From contig NZ_CP023994.1 of NCBI RefSeq assembly GCF_003194085.1, positions 248,001 to 312,000 of the forward strand: DNA of 64,000 bases. The letters run 5' to 3'. Within the stretch, counting starts at the first letter, position 1; each line of letters starts with the position of its first letter. The position numbers were made by a program, and so were the translations under genes. Positions 1 through 6,306 of this stretch are shown here, piece by piece. The notes beneath the pieces were generated by a model. The model was not told where the DNA came from. It saw nothing but the letters and a program-made list of their open reading frames with translations, and ran no database searches. Origin of the DNA: Aurantimicrobium photophilum (GTDB lineage: Bacteria > Actinomycetota > Actinomycetes > Actinomycetales > Microbacteriaceae).

Positions 1-62
1 ACTTGAAGATGCCATCTTTTGGGTTGAATAAAATAACAATAGTCATTGAGTTCCAGCACTCC

Positions 63-821
63 TTATTCTCGTTTTAACCCATTGGAGCCGAGCAGCTCCT
101 TTGTCAGCTCCACAGCATCTTCACCAGCCCGGTAACGCTCTAGCCAGTTCGTCCACTGCTGGGCATCCAGCCGGACGAACTGGATATTGTTGAGGCCCCA
201 AGTTGTGGTGATGAGACTGTTCGCCTGTCCACGTTTGTGGAACTTCCTCACCTGAGTGTTGAGCACAACAAACTCTTCAGGGGTGAACCCGGCAGCTCTG
301 AACTCAAGTGCTAACTCGATCCAAGTCTTGCTGTTGGTGATGCCGGTCTTCCTGGCGTGGTTGTCATGCAGAGCCATGATGGTTGCTCCCAAGAACATAG
401 GAGGGAACCGCAGCGTGGCTGAGGTCCATTCTCTGCGTTCTTGTTCGGCGCAGTCACCCCAGTGATCCTTAGTGGCCTCGCTGTCACGTTCAAGGTTTCT
501 CTTGTATTCGACAATGTCCACCAAGGTGTTGCGCTGTAGTAACCACTCATAGGCGCTGAGCCCCAGGTCATCCCAGTGCCTTGCCACAGCAACCCAGAGC
601 CTGTTCATGACAATGCCGTCACGACCATAGAGCTGCATGTTTTGTTGCTTGCCAATGGTGTTCAAGTCTGTGGGCGGGTTATCCAACAGGGCATTGCTCC
701 ACAGCCTGCGCTCATGTGGGGGGATTGGTCCCCAGAGTTGTTCTCTTTGGTGGCGGAGATCCCTGGAGAGGGGTTCTTTCTCTCCTGGTCCTCTGCCTAG
801 GCGGTTTTGGGGCGCGGACAT
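63..821 (-). CDS. Hypothetical protein, 252 aa, start of accessory region
   Basis: I do not recognise this family. The reading frame is open further upstream to 923, but the ATG at 821 follows a strong ribosome binding site (AAGGAGG, 5 bases before the ATG), so 821 is chosen. The product is soluble-looking, Trp- and Arg-rich in its N-terminal half (LWGPIPPHERRLW), with no signal peptide or membrane segment. It is the first of three minus-strand genes that precede the EndoU toxin array on the left, separated from the next by a terminator hairpin. No function is assigned. Confidence is in the coding call only. Confidence 0.6.
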   Translation of the reverse strand: MSAPQNRLGRGPGEKEPLSRDLRHQREQLWGPIPPHERRLWSNALLDNPPTDLNTIGKQQNMQLYGRDGIVMNRLWVAVARHWDDLGLSAYEWLLQRNTLVDIVEYKRNLERDSEATKDHWGDCAEQERREWTSATLRFPPMFLGATIMALHDNHARKTGITNSKTWIELALEFRAAGFTPEEFVVLNTQVRKFHKRGQANSLITTTWGLNNIQFVRLDAQQWTNWLERYRAGEDAVELTKELLGSNGLKRE

Positions 822-872
822 TGTTGCCTCCTTGTTGTTGTGGAGGCAGTGGTAGCTGCACTCCATTGACTT

Positions 873-898
873 ATCCGAACTGCAGATGCAGTTCGGAT
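873..898. repeat. Perfect 12-bp inverted repeat upstream of the 252-aa gene
   Basis: ATCCGAACTGCA and TGCAGTTCGGAT are separated by two bases. The palindrome lies about 50 bp upstream of the start at 821, where an operator or cruciform could act. There is no T tract, so it is not an obvious terminator. Confidence 0.5.
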
Positions 899-996
899 CC
901 GTTCTTCCCCTAGGGCACCCCACTCAATGGTTGGGGGTTGCCGGATAGCTAGCTAGGTACTTGGCGCTATCGCTCTGGAACGTTGGATTGAGTATG

Positions 997-1026
997 ACAC
1001 AGGCCTCTGACATCAGAGGCCTGTGT
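997..1026 (-). terminator. Intrinsic terminator hairpin after the 219-aa membrane protein gene
   Basis: Perfect 13-bp arms (ACACAGGCCTCTG / CAGAGGCCTGTGT) with a 4-base loop lie just past the stop codon of the minus-strand gene that ends at 1029. The T-rich side for the minus strand is weak, so termination efficiency is uncertain. Confidence 0.6.
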
Positions 1027-1028
1027 GT

Positions 1029-1688
1029 TTAGCAACCGGGGATGAGATCCCGATCTGCGATTGCTCTGCGAAGGTTCTCTTCTGCTCTAACGAGTTGTGA
1101 CTGGTTGTCCAGAATGCGTTGACGTTCGAACGCTATCTCCTCGTTCGAGTCAACGCGGTAAGCGGCAGGTGTTCCGTCTGGGTGCCACTGGAATACCTCT
1201 ATGGGGCGATAAGGAGCTGCCAAGAGTTCTTCGAGGTGGGCGGTGTTACTTGCGATTGCTGCATGTGTTCCGTTGACCTCCGTCTGGGCATAGTCAACTG
1301 CTTGCTGTTTCGTTGCACGAATACTGTCGTAGTAGGCAAGTTCTGCTGGGGTGTAGGCGCAGGTTTCCACGCTTAGAGCTGAGCGCGGGGTGACAGGAGT
1401 GGTGCTCCCCGGTTCAGTGGTTCCGCCTTCAGCGCCTGTTGCAGTTTCGGGTGAGAGTTCTGCAGGTCCTGCTGTGTTGAGGTTGCTGGGCGGTGTTGTT
1501 TCTGTTGCCGCCACTGTGGGCAGAGTGATGTCCCCACTGCTATAGGCAATAGCCCCGGTGACACCGCCGCCAACGAGCACGACGGCTGCGATAAAGAGGC
1601 CGTATACCTCGGCGCGCGATGCGCGCCCTCCCGTTACTGAACGTAAGCGTGCTGTGGTTCGTTGTGTTTTCTTGACTGATGTATTCAT
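1029..1688 (-). CDS. Single-pass membrane protein with Thr/Pro-rich linker, unknown function
   Basis: About 219 aa if started at the ATG at 1688, which has a GAGGGGA-like element upstream. It shows a basic N-terminus, one hydrophobic segment at about residues 29-50 (GLFIAAVVLVGGGVTGAIAY), a long Thr/Pro/Ala/Glu-rich linker, then a Gln/Glu/Ala/Arg-rich helical C-terminal domain. Cysteines occur in SVETCAY and as the last residue (IPGC), which could form a disulfide outside the cell. It follows the small membrane gene 1723-2004 on the same strand with a gap of 34 bases, so the two probably share a transcript. Predicted topology is N-in, C-out. No family recognised. Confidence 0.6.
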   Translation of the reverse strand: MNTSVKKTQRTTARLRSVTGGRASRAEVYGLFIAAVVLVGGGVTGAIAYSSGDITLPTVAATETTPPSNLNTAGPAELSPETATGAEGGTTEPGSTTPVTPRSALSVETCAYTPAELAYYDSIRATKQQAVDYAQTEVNGTHAAIASNTAHLEELLAAPYRPIEVFQWHPDGTPAAYRVDSNEEIAFERQRILDNQSQLVRAEENLRRAIADRDLIPGC

Positions 1689-1722
1689 GGTGTTGTTCTT
1701 TCCCCTCAATGAATGTGTGAAG

Positions 1723-2004
1723 TTAGTACTCTTCTTCGTGGTTCCACTCAGCATCTGGATCAAATCCTGACCCGTATTGGGTCTCGGGATATCCGGTCAT
1801 AGCTGAGTAGCCATGGGGACCGCTGTAGTAGTCGCCATTGTTCATGCCGTCAATGGTGTCGCCGTCATTCGACGGCGTCACCTGGTTACTGCCCGGTGGG
1901 GGCGGTGTAAACATTGCTTTCACAATCGCAACGAAGAAGTAGATCACTCCCCATGCAGCGGCACCAATGCCAGCAATAAGCAGAAAGCCTGCAATAAATT
2001 CCAT
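1723..2004 (-). CDS. Small membrane protein with conserved NNGDYY/GYPETQYGSGFDPDAEW tail (copy A)
   Basis: 93 aa from the ATG at 2004, preceded by GGAGGGAACAACT as ribosome binding site. One hydrophobic N-terminal segment (MEFIAGFLLIAGIGAAAWG onwards) is followed by a polar acidic tail containing DGMNNGDYY, GPHGYSAM and GYPETQYGSGFDPDAEW. The tail and the 5' leader are almost identical to those of the gene at 5672-5953, while the membrane parts differ in sequence. The two copies bracket the first four EndoU cassettes. Function unknown; a cytoplasmic adaptor tail on a membrane anchor is one possibility, but that is inference only. Confidence 0.65.
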   Translation of the reverse strand: MEFIAGFLLIAGIGAAAWGVIYFFVAIVKAMFTPPPPGSNQVTPSNDGDTIDGMNNGDYYSGPHGYSAMTGYPETQYGSGFDPDAEWNHEEEY

Positions 2005-2051
2005 AGTTGTTCCCTCCAGTTGTGACTGTAGAAGGGGGTACGGACATTCCC
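1723..2051. repeat. Duplicated segment, left copy (partner 5672-5998)
   Basis: The gene tail and about 45 bases of leader (GTTGTTCCCTCCAGT, then GTGACTGTA and GGTACGGACATT) recur at 5672-5998 in the same orientation. The pair forms long imperfect direct repeats around EndoU cassettes 1-4, so the array may have arisen or expanded by recombination between them. Confidence 0.6.
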
Positions 2052-2134
2052 TCCACAACCAGAGGATGTTCTTCCCTCTCCACACTCTGAATTACTCAAT
2101 GAGGTGTGGTCAGCACAACAGCAACAATCGCGGG

Positions 2135-2524
2135 ATGACCTTTCTCGATTACTCCCATGTGACACTCACAGACGAGTTCATTGCTCATGTTTTGTTCGGT
2201 GAAGAGGGAGACCCAGGAAAGGGAGGACACCTCTCTGGGATGAAACATGAAAATAAGACGGAGTTCCCGCCAGATTGGTCACAAGAACACATTGTGACTG
2301 CTCTCCAGAGCGTGCTGAAACAGCCGGACTTCGTTGAGCTGGTAGGCGCCAGAGTTTTCTTGAAGCGCATCGTCGCAGGCGTTGAGATCAGAGTTGAACT
2401 TGCTCCATATAAGTCAGCACTTAATCCTTTTGCTGCCTACCCGCTCCGCGGACCAGGAGTTATCCAAAATGTGATGGGCGTTCAGGTGCCGAAGCCCTTC
2501 CACAATCTTAGGAACGGAAGATAA
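2135..2524 (+). CDS. Stand-alone EndoU-type RNase toxin, cassette 1
   Basis: 129 aa. The pattern H-V-x2-G-E...G-G-H...N-K-T-E-F-P-x2-W followed by an Ile/Val-rich helix and a late AYP-x-RGPGV block matches the bacterial EndoU nuclease domain known from CdiA, MafB and LXG polymorphic toxins. The putative catalytic residues are His18, His32 and Lys41. The ATG at 2135 aligns without gaps with the starts of the other four copies. It lacks the TANNNT box seen before the others and has no clear ribosome binding site, so its expression signal is unclear. This is the most diverged copy. It has no signal peptide and no delivery domain. The putative immunity gene begins 1 base after its stop codon. Confidence 0.75.
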   Translation: MTFLDYSHVTLTDEFIAHVLFGEEGDPGKGGHLSGMKHENKTEFPPDWSQEHIVTALQSVLKQPDFVELVGARVFLKRIVAGVEIRVELAPYKSALNPFAAYPLRGPGVIQNVMGVQVPKPFHNLRNGR

Positions 2525-2525
2525 T

Positions 2526-2801
2526 ATGACTGTCATGACCGACCCCATGATTGCTGCACGAGGAATTCTTACTCTCATCAGCCAAACAGTTGACGAGGAA
2601 GACTTGACTCTTGCTCATGAATCACTCGATTATGGCTATCCTCGGAGCGCGGTTTATTGCGGTGTTGCAGCAGCGCTCCAAGCAGAGGCGCCCATTGCAG
2701 AGAACATTCGCCAACTCATCATTCATGAATTTGCTTGGCCAGAAGCAGAACTCAAAGATGTCATGGACCTACTCGAACACATTCCGCTCAAAGCGGCATA
2801 A
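2526..2801 (+). CDS. Putative immunity protein of EndoU cassette 1
   Basis: 91 aa, acidic and predicted all-helical. It is clearly the same fold class as the downstream MDES...AGEPxSAL proteins but diverged: the central AGEP-x-SA motif becomes YGYPRSAV. Its position directly after a toxin, its size and the variable, partner-specific sequence fit an immunity protein; the family resembles MafI-type immunity proteins that accompany EndoU toxins (recognition from motif pattern only). The start at 2526 has GGAAG upstream; an in-frame ATG at 2535 is an alternative. Confidence 0.65.
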   Translation: MTVMTDPMIAARGILTLISQTVDEEDLTLAHESLDYGYPRSAVYCGVAAALQAEAPIAENIRQLIIHEFAWPEAELKDVMDLLEHIPLKAA

Positions 2802-2813
2802 GTGAATCGTCAG

Positions 2814-2841
2814 TGTGGGCGGAGCATCAGCTCCGCCCACA
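2814..2841 (+). terminator. Cassette 1 terminator hairpin
   Basis: Perfect 12-bp arms TGTGGGCGGAGC / GCTCCGCCCACA with loop ATCA lie 12 bases after the immunity stop. The same hairpin, with compensatory base changes, follows the immunity genes of cassettes 2, 3 and 4. The downstream T tract is weak (TCTACTT). Confidence 0.7.
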
Positions 2842-2846
2842 TCTAC

Positions 2847-2960
2847 TTAACCCGTGATGCTGGCTGTGCCAGCTCCTCCACAGCAGGAGCTGTGAGGTCC
2901 TTGCGCACAGTAATGATTTAGCCGGGTTTTTGCTCGCTGAGCGTTTCTACTCTGTGGCGC
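2847..2960 (+). promoter_or_regulatory. Conserved cassette leader with putative leaderless promoter (cassette 2)
   Basis: This block recurs at 3963-4078 and 4800-4912 with few differences. It contains a small hairpin (AGCTCCT / AGGAGCT) and ends in TACTCT at 2948-2953, exactly 7 bases before the toxin ATG. With no ribosome binding site present, this spacing fits transcription starting at the A of ATG. An obvious -35 box is not seen. Confidence 0.6.
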
Positions 2961-3347
2961 ATGGCCTTCGAATCCTTTGCGCATGTTCCGGTTACTGAGG
3001 AACTCCTTCGGCACGTGTGGGAAGGGGAGGCGGATCCCGCCAAGGGCGGGCATCGCCATGGACTTGGAAGGGAAGGGAAGACTGAATTCCCCGAAGAGTG
3101 GACTCTGGTGACTGTCACAGAGGTAATACTTGCCACTCTTGCTCATCCTCAGTCGATCCACGTCTACGAAGAAAGAACTTTTCTCCTTCGCGAGGTAAAG
3201 CAAGTGATTCTCCAAATTGAAATGCGGAAACTTGCAGGAGGATTCACAATCAAAAGTGTTTTCCCGGTGTGCGGCGAAGGGGTATTTCGTAATCAAAAAG
3301 GTCGTCGACAATTACTCCCCCTCGATATCTCAGTTATGGAGTCATAA
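2961..3347 (+). CDS. Stand-alone EndoU-type RNase toxin, cassette 2
   Basis: 128 aa. The N-terminus MAFESFAHVPVTEELLRHVW is nearly invariant across cassettes 2-5. His18 (HVWEGE), His31 (KGGH) and Lys40 (GKTEFP) match the EndoU catalytic pattern; the late T-x-Y element of typical EndoU toxins reads SVF here. The stretch between residues 50 and 100 is cassette-specific. There is no signal peptide, membrane segment or trafficking domain, so either the protein acts inside the producer, leaves by an unknown route, or the cassette is a spare toxin tip. It is followed after 1 base by a putative immunity gene, with a second immunity-like gene behind it. Confidence 0.8.
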   Translation: MAFESFAHVPVTEELLRHVWEGEADPAKGGHRHGLGREGKTEFPEEWTLVTVTEVILATLAHPQSIHVYEERTFLLREVKQVILQIEMRKLAGGFTIKSVFPVCGEGVFRNQKGRRQLLPLDISVMES

Positions 3348-3348
3348 A

Positions 3349-3633
3349 ATGTTCACTATGGACGAATCAACGCTTTTAGCTCACGCACTGCGTGACTACC
3401 TTCGTGTCCAACTCACGGATTCGCAGGTCCGCCTGATGGATAACGCCCTGCAAGCAGGAGAGCCTGTCAGCGCTCTAGGCGCTGGGTTGAGTATTGCTGC
3501 CCACAACTCTGTTGCTCTGCCGCCCATATTCGCTGAAAAGATTCTCCACCTGGAGAGCCTCTCGGCTGATGAAATCGCAGACTTCACTACTGACTTCACG
3601 CACATCCCTGTGTGGTTGAAGATGGTTTCCTAA
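3349..3633 (+). CDS. Putative immunity protein of EndoU cassette 2
   Basis: 94 aa from the ATG at 3349, with GGAG 7 bases upstream inside the end of the toxin gene; MDES at 3358 is an alternative start. Shared family pattern: MDESTLLAHALRDYLR, then MD-x3-QAGEPVSAL, then LPPIF and a C-terminal IP-x-W. It is predicted helical and cytosolic. It is translationally coupled to the toxin, which ensures it is made together with it. Similarity to MafI-type immunity proteins is inferred from layout and motif. Confidence 0.7.
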   Translation: MFTMDESTLLAHALRDYLRVQLTDSQVRLMDNALQAGEPVSALGAGLSIAAHNSVALPPIFAEKILHLESLSADEIADFTTDFTHIPVWLKMVS

Positions 3634-3640
3634 GACGCTC

Positions 3641-3916
3641 ATGGACGAATCCACTTTGCTTGCCCACGCGCTTCGCGACTATATGCGCAAGAACGTGGAG
3701 GAATCTGAGCTGGGTTTCATTGATTCCCCGTTAGACGCAGGTGAGCCGTATTCCGCAATTACATCTGCGTTGAGTATTGCCCAACACTTCTCGATACCTA
3801 TGCCCCCGGTTTTTGTTGATCACATCACAGCGCTCAGTAGCTGGACCAGTTCTGAAAGAACAAATCTAGAGCGTCAACTTGAGTCATTACCTGCATGGTG
3901 GGAGCTGGCTTCCTAG
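3641..3916 (+). CDS. Orphan immunity-like protein following cassette 2
   Basis: 91 aa, same family as the other immunity proteins (MDESTLLAHALRDYMR, DAGEPYSAI, MPPVF, PAWWELAS). It has no toxin of its own: it starts 7 bases after the preceding immunity gene. It is most like the immunity protein of cassette 5 in its middle part (AGEPYSAI and SIAQHFS), so it may protect against a cassette-5-like toxin that was lost here or is carried by neighbours. The start lacks a clear ribosome binding site, which suggests coupling to the upstream gene. Confidence 0.7.
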   Translation: MDESTLLAHALRDYMRKNVEESELGFIDSPLDAGEPYSAITSALSIAQHFSIPMPPVFVDHITALSSWTSSERTNLERQLESLPAWWELAS

Positions 3917-3931
3917 ATGCGTGTTCTGAGG

Positions 3932-3959
3932 TGTGGGTGGAGCTGACGCTCCACCCACA
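3932..3959 (+). terminator. Cassette 2 terminator hairpin
   Basis: Arms TGTGGGTGGAGC / GCTCCACCCACA with loop TGAC. Compared with cassette 1, one G-C pair has become T-A on both arms (GGCGG/CCGCC to GGTGG/CCACC), a compensatory change that supports a selected RNA structure. Confidence 0.7.
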
Positions 3960-3962
3960 GTT

Positions 3963-4078
3963 ATTTCACCCGTAATGCTTGCTGTGCCAGCTCCTCCACA
4001 GGAGGAGCTGTGAGGTCCATGCGCACAGTAATGAGTTAGCAGGGTTTTTGCTCGCTGGGCGTTCCTACTCTGTGGCGC
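3963..4078 (+). promoter_or_regulatory. Conserved cassette leader with putative leaderless promoter (cassette 3)
   Basis: Copy of the block at 2847-2960. The internal hairpin is longer here (AGCTCCTCC / GGAGGAGCT, loop ACA). TACTCT at 4066-4071 lies 7 bases before the ATG at 4079. Confidence 0.6.
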
Positions 4079-4465
4079 ATGGCCTTCGAATCCTTCGCGC
4101 ACGTTCCTGTTACTGAGGAACTCATTTGGCATGTCTGGGATGGAGAAAAGAACGGTCGAGACGGCGGGCATCGTTATGGTTTGGGCCGTGAAGGTAAAAC
4201 TGAATTCCCTGAAGAGTGGGACCGCGAAAAAGTTCGTCAGTCGATTGAAGAGGTGTTGCATAAACCTCAAGTAATCCGCGAAAACAAAGGATTCATTATT
4301 TGCCTACGTCAAGTGGGAATGGTTGTTGTCGTAGTTCGTTTATTTCGTTCCAATAAACATATCTATGTGCAGAAGGCGTTTCCACTGTGTGGCGTGGGAG
4401 TTTTTCAAAATCTCAACGGTCAGAGAATTCAACGGCCCCTCGATTTGTCAACATTGGAGGCATAA
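4079..4465 (+). CDS. Stand-alone EndoU-type RNase toxin, cassette 3
   Basis: 128 aa with His18 (HVWDGE), His31 (DGGH) and Lys40 (GKTEFP); the late motif reads KAF in place of T-x-Y. The first 19 residues match cassette 2 except for IW at 16-17; the middle is cassette-specific and Val-rich (GMVVVVVRLF). No export signal. The immunity gene starts 1 base after the stop codon. Family assignment rests on the HxxxGE, GGH and KTEFP pattern and on its equivalence to the other copies. Confidence 0.78.
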   Translation: MAFESFAHVPVTEELIWHVWDGEKNGRDGGHRYGLGREGKTEFPEEWDREKVRQSIEEVLHKPQVIRENKGFIICLRQVGMVVVVVRLFRSNKHIYVQKAFPLCGVGVFQNLNGQRIQRPLDLSTLEA

Positions 4466-4466
4466 C

Positions 4467-4751
4467 ATGTTAGTTATGGATGAAAGCGAATTCATTGCAC
4501 GTGCACTGCGTGACTATCTTCGTTCGCGAGTGGACCAGAAAGTCATTCGCTCAATGGATTGGGACCTCGAAGCGGGAGAACCTGTCTCCGCTGTCTGCGA
4601 AGGACTAGCCATCGCAGATCAATATTCACTTTCTCTGCCGCCGCTTTTTGTTCAGAAAATTGAGGGAATTGAAGATCTTCGCGATATGGAACGTGAATTT
4701 ATCGTTGAAAGATTAGCTAACCTCCCAGCCTGGTGGGAACTAGCTTCCTAA
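4467..4751 (+). CDS. Putative immunity protein of EndoU cassette 3
   Basis: 94 aa (MLVMDESEFIARALRDYLR), with the family motif EAGEPVSAV, LPPLF and the C-terminal PAWWELAS. It starts directly after the toxin stop (TAACATG), with GGAGG in the end of the toxin gene serving as ribosome binding site. Predicted helical, cytosolic binder of its cognate toxin by analogy with other EndoU immunity pairs. Confidence 0.7.
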   Translation: MLVMDESEFIARALRDYLRSRVDQKVIRSMDWDLEAGEPVSAVCEGLAIADQYSLSLPPLFVQKIEGIEDLRDMEREFIVERLANLPAWWELAS

Positions 4752-4765
4752 AGCGTTTTCTGAGG

Positions 4766-4793
4766 TGTGGGCGGAGTTGATGCTCCGTCCACA
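4766..4793 (+). terminator. Cassette 3 terminator hairpin
   Basis: Arms TGTGGGCGGAG / CTCCGTCCACA pair over 11 positions with one G-T wobble, loop of 6 bases. Same position after the immunity gene as in cassettes 1, 2 and 4. Confidence 0.62.
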
Positions 4794-4799
4794 GTTGCA

Positions 4800-4912
4800 T
4801 TACCCGTGATGCTGGCTGTGCCAGCTCCTCCACAGGAAGAGCTGTGAGGTCCATGCGCACAGTAATGAGTTAGCCGGGTTTTTGCTCACTGAGCGTTTCT
4901 ACTCTGTGGCGC
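4800..4912 (+). promoter_or_regulatory. Conserved cassette leader with putative leaderless promoter (cassette 4)
   Basis: Third copy of the leader. TACTCT at 4900-4905 lies 7 bases before the ATG at 4913. The internal hairpin has one mismatch (AGCTCCTCC / GGAAGAGCT). Confidence 0.6.
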
Positions 4913-5299
4913 ATGGCCTTCGAATCCTTTGCGCATGTTCCGGTTACTGAAGAACTCCTTCGGCACGTGTGGGAGGGAGAGCCGAATGGCCGCCAAGGCG
5001 GCCATCGCTATGGCTTGGGACGGGAGGGGAAGACGGAATTTCCTGAAGATTGGACTCTTGAACTTGTTCAACTGGGTATCGAGTTGACGTTGGCTCAACC
5101 CCAATGGGTCAAGAGGGCTGAGCACAAGATCACAATGCTTCGACAGTTTGCACAAGTGTTGATTGCTGTAGAGCTCAGAACCAAAGAGAAAGAACACTTC
5201 TTTGTCACGGCATATCCCATGAATGGTGTGGGCGTGTATAGAAATCAGCTAGGTATCAAAGTGTTATTACCCCTCGAGTTACCGAAATGGGAGTCATAG
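4913..5299 (+). CDS. Stand-alone EndoU-type RNase toxin, cassette 4
   Basis: 128 aa. This copy best preserves the full EndoU signature: His18, His31, Lys40 and the late Thr99-Ala-Tyr101 followed by P and a GVGVYRN block. It is therefore the best candidate for an active enzyme. The first 24 codons are almost identical in DNA to cassette 2, whereas the second half is unrelated in detail, a pattern expected if tips are exchanged by recombination in the shared 5' part. No signal peptide or delivery domain. The immunity gene begins 1 base downstream of the stop. Confidence 0.82.
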   Translation: MAFESFAHVPVTEELLRHVWEGEPNGRQGGHRYGLGREGKTEFPEDWTLELVQLGIELTLAQPQWVKRAEHKITMLRQFAQVLIAVELRTKEKEHFFVTAYPMNGVGVYRNQLGIKVLLPLELPKWES

Positions 5300-5300
5300 A

Positions 5301-5585
5301 ATGATGTTTATGGATGAAAGCACACTGTTAGCACATGCTCTGAGGGACTACCTCAGACCACAGTTGAGCAAAGATGACATCCTCATGATGGATCTTCCTA
5401 TCCAAGCTGGTGAATCGGTGTGCGCCCTAGATTCCGGTCTCTGTCTCGCTATTGAGCACTCCATAGCTCTTCCGCCTATTTTCGGAGAGAAAATTCTCGG
5501 CCTCGAATGGCTGAGTGATGATCTTGTTGAGATGTTCACCGAAGAGCTGAGCAAGATCCCTACTTGGTATCAGTTAGCTTCCTAA
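5301..5585 (+). CDS. Putative immunity protein of EndoU cassette 4
   Basis: 94 aa (MMFMDESTLLAHALRDYLR), with MD-x3-QAGESVCAL in place of AGEPxSAL, then LPPIF and the C-terminal IPTWYQLAS. GGAG overlaps the end of the toxin gene, so translation is probably coupled. Predicted helical. Partner-specific immunity is inferred from gene order. Confidence 0.7.
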   Translation: MMFMDESTLLAHALRDYLRPQLSKDDILMMDLPIQAGESVCALDSGLCLAIEHSIALPPIFGEKILGLEWLSDDLVEMFTEELSKIPTWYQLAS

Positions 5586-5598
5586 CGGTTGTTTCAGG

Positions 5599-5628
5599 GT
5601 GTGGGCGAAGCAGTAGCTTCGCCCACAC
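5599..5628 (+). terminator. Cassette 4 terminator hairpin
   Basis: Perfect 13-bp arms GTGTGGGCGAAGC / GCTTCGCCCACAC, loop AGTA. Relative to cassette 1, GGAGC/GCTCC became GAAGC/GCTTC, again compensatory. It may also serve the minus-strand gene ending at 5672. Confidence 0.7.
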
Positions 5629-5671
5629 TTCGTTAACTAGATCTCTGCCCTATGGGGTTGTTTTCAAGTAG

Positions 5672-5953
5672 CTAGTCGTGCTCTTCATGGTTCCACTCCG
5701 CATCGGGGTCGAACCCTGACCCGTATTGGGTCTCGGGATAACCCGTCATAGGGGAGTAGCCATGGGGGCCGTTGTAGTAGTCCCCATTGTTCATGCCATC
5801 GATCTCGTCAGAGGCGGTGGTGTTTGTTGTGCTTCGTGTGACTGGTGACGCTGTGCCTGACAAGGCTTTGCCGATGGCAAAGAGAAAGGCAAAGAACCCC
5901 CAGATGATGAGTACTAGTCCTCCGAAGAGCAGTAGTCCAAAGAAAATATCCAT
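5672..5953 (-). CDS. Small membrane protein with conserved NNGDYY/GYPETQYGSGFDPDAEW tail (copy B)
   Basis: 93 aa, ATG at 5953 with GGAGGGAACAAC upstream. One N-terminal membrane segment (LLLFGGLVLIIWGFFAFLFA) is followed by a Thr-rich stretch and the tail DGMNNGDYY, GPHGYSPM and GYPETQYGSGFDPDAEW, nearly identical to copy A at 1723-2004. Unlike copy A it has no following partner gene. The tail is more conserved than the membrane part, so the tail is the likely functional element. Role unknown; it sits between EndoU cassettes 4 and 5. Confidence 0.65.
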   Translation of the reverse strand: MDIFFGLLLFGGLVLIIWGFFAFLFAIGKALSGTASPVTRSTTNTTASDEIDGMNNGDYYNGPHGYSPMTGYPETQYGSGFDPDAEWNHEEHD

Positions 5954-6002
5954 TGTTGTTCCCTCCAGTGAGTGACTGTAAAGGGAGGTACGGACATTGG
6001 GG

Positions 6003-6191
6003 TTATACGTTCAGTGCAACCAGCAATGTGCAGACGGCACTGACCAGCAAGACAGGAACCCAGGTGTTCCGCTCTTTCTTGCTTTTGCTGTTGCTGTTCA
6101 CAATGAGACCCAGCACGGCAAAGCCAAACCAGAACCAGTTCACTATGGCGTTCTGTCCTGGGCTCAGTGCGCCAATGACAACAATGCTCAT
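6003..6191 (-). pseudogene. Internally deleted copy of the membrane gene at 7003-7392
   Basis: 62-aa frame. Residues 1-9 (MSIVVIGAL) match the start of the 129-aa protein at 7003-7392 and the remainder, from SPGQNAIVNWFWFGFAVLG on, matches its C-terminal half; about 70 residues between are missing with the frame kept. Two membrane segments remain. A ribosome binding site (GGAG) precedes the ATG at 6191, so it could still be expressed. Together with the full copy it brackets EndoU cassette 5. Confidence 0.6.
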
Positions 6192-6293
6192 GTTCTCCGA
6201 TTAGGAATTCTGTGTTTTTCCTCCACAGCATGCAGCTGTGGAGGTTTCTCCACTGATGTCACAAATGATGAGTGAGGAGAAGACCTGTCTTTC

Positions 6294-6299
6294 TAATCT
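6294..6299 (+). promoter_or_regulatory. Putative leaderless -10 box of cassette 5
   Basis: TAATCT lies 7 bases before the ATG at 6307, the same geometry as in cassettes 2-4 although the surrounding leader is not conserved here. No ribosome binding site is present. Confidence 0.5.
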
Positions 6300-6306
6300 T
6301 GCGCGC

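Noticed and set aside
2847-4912. Repeated blocks as a CRISPR array
   Set aside because: The repeats are about 115 bp long, spaced by whole genes and act as gene leaders; no short repeat-spacer structure or cas gene is present.
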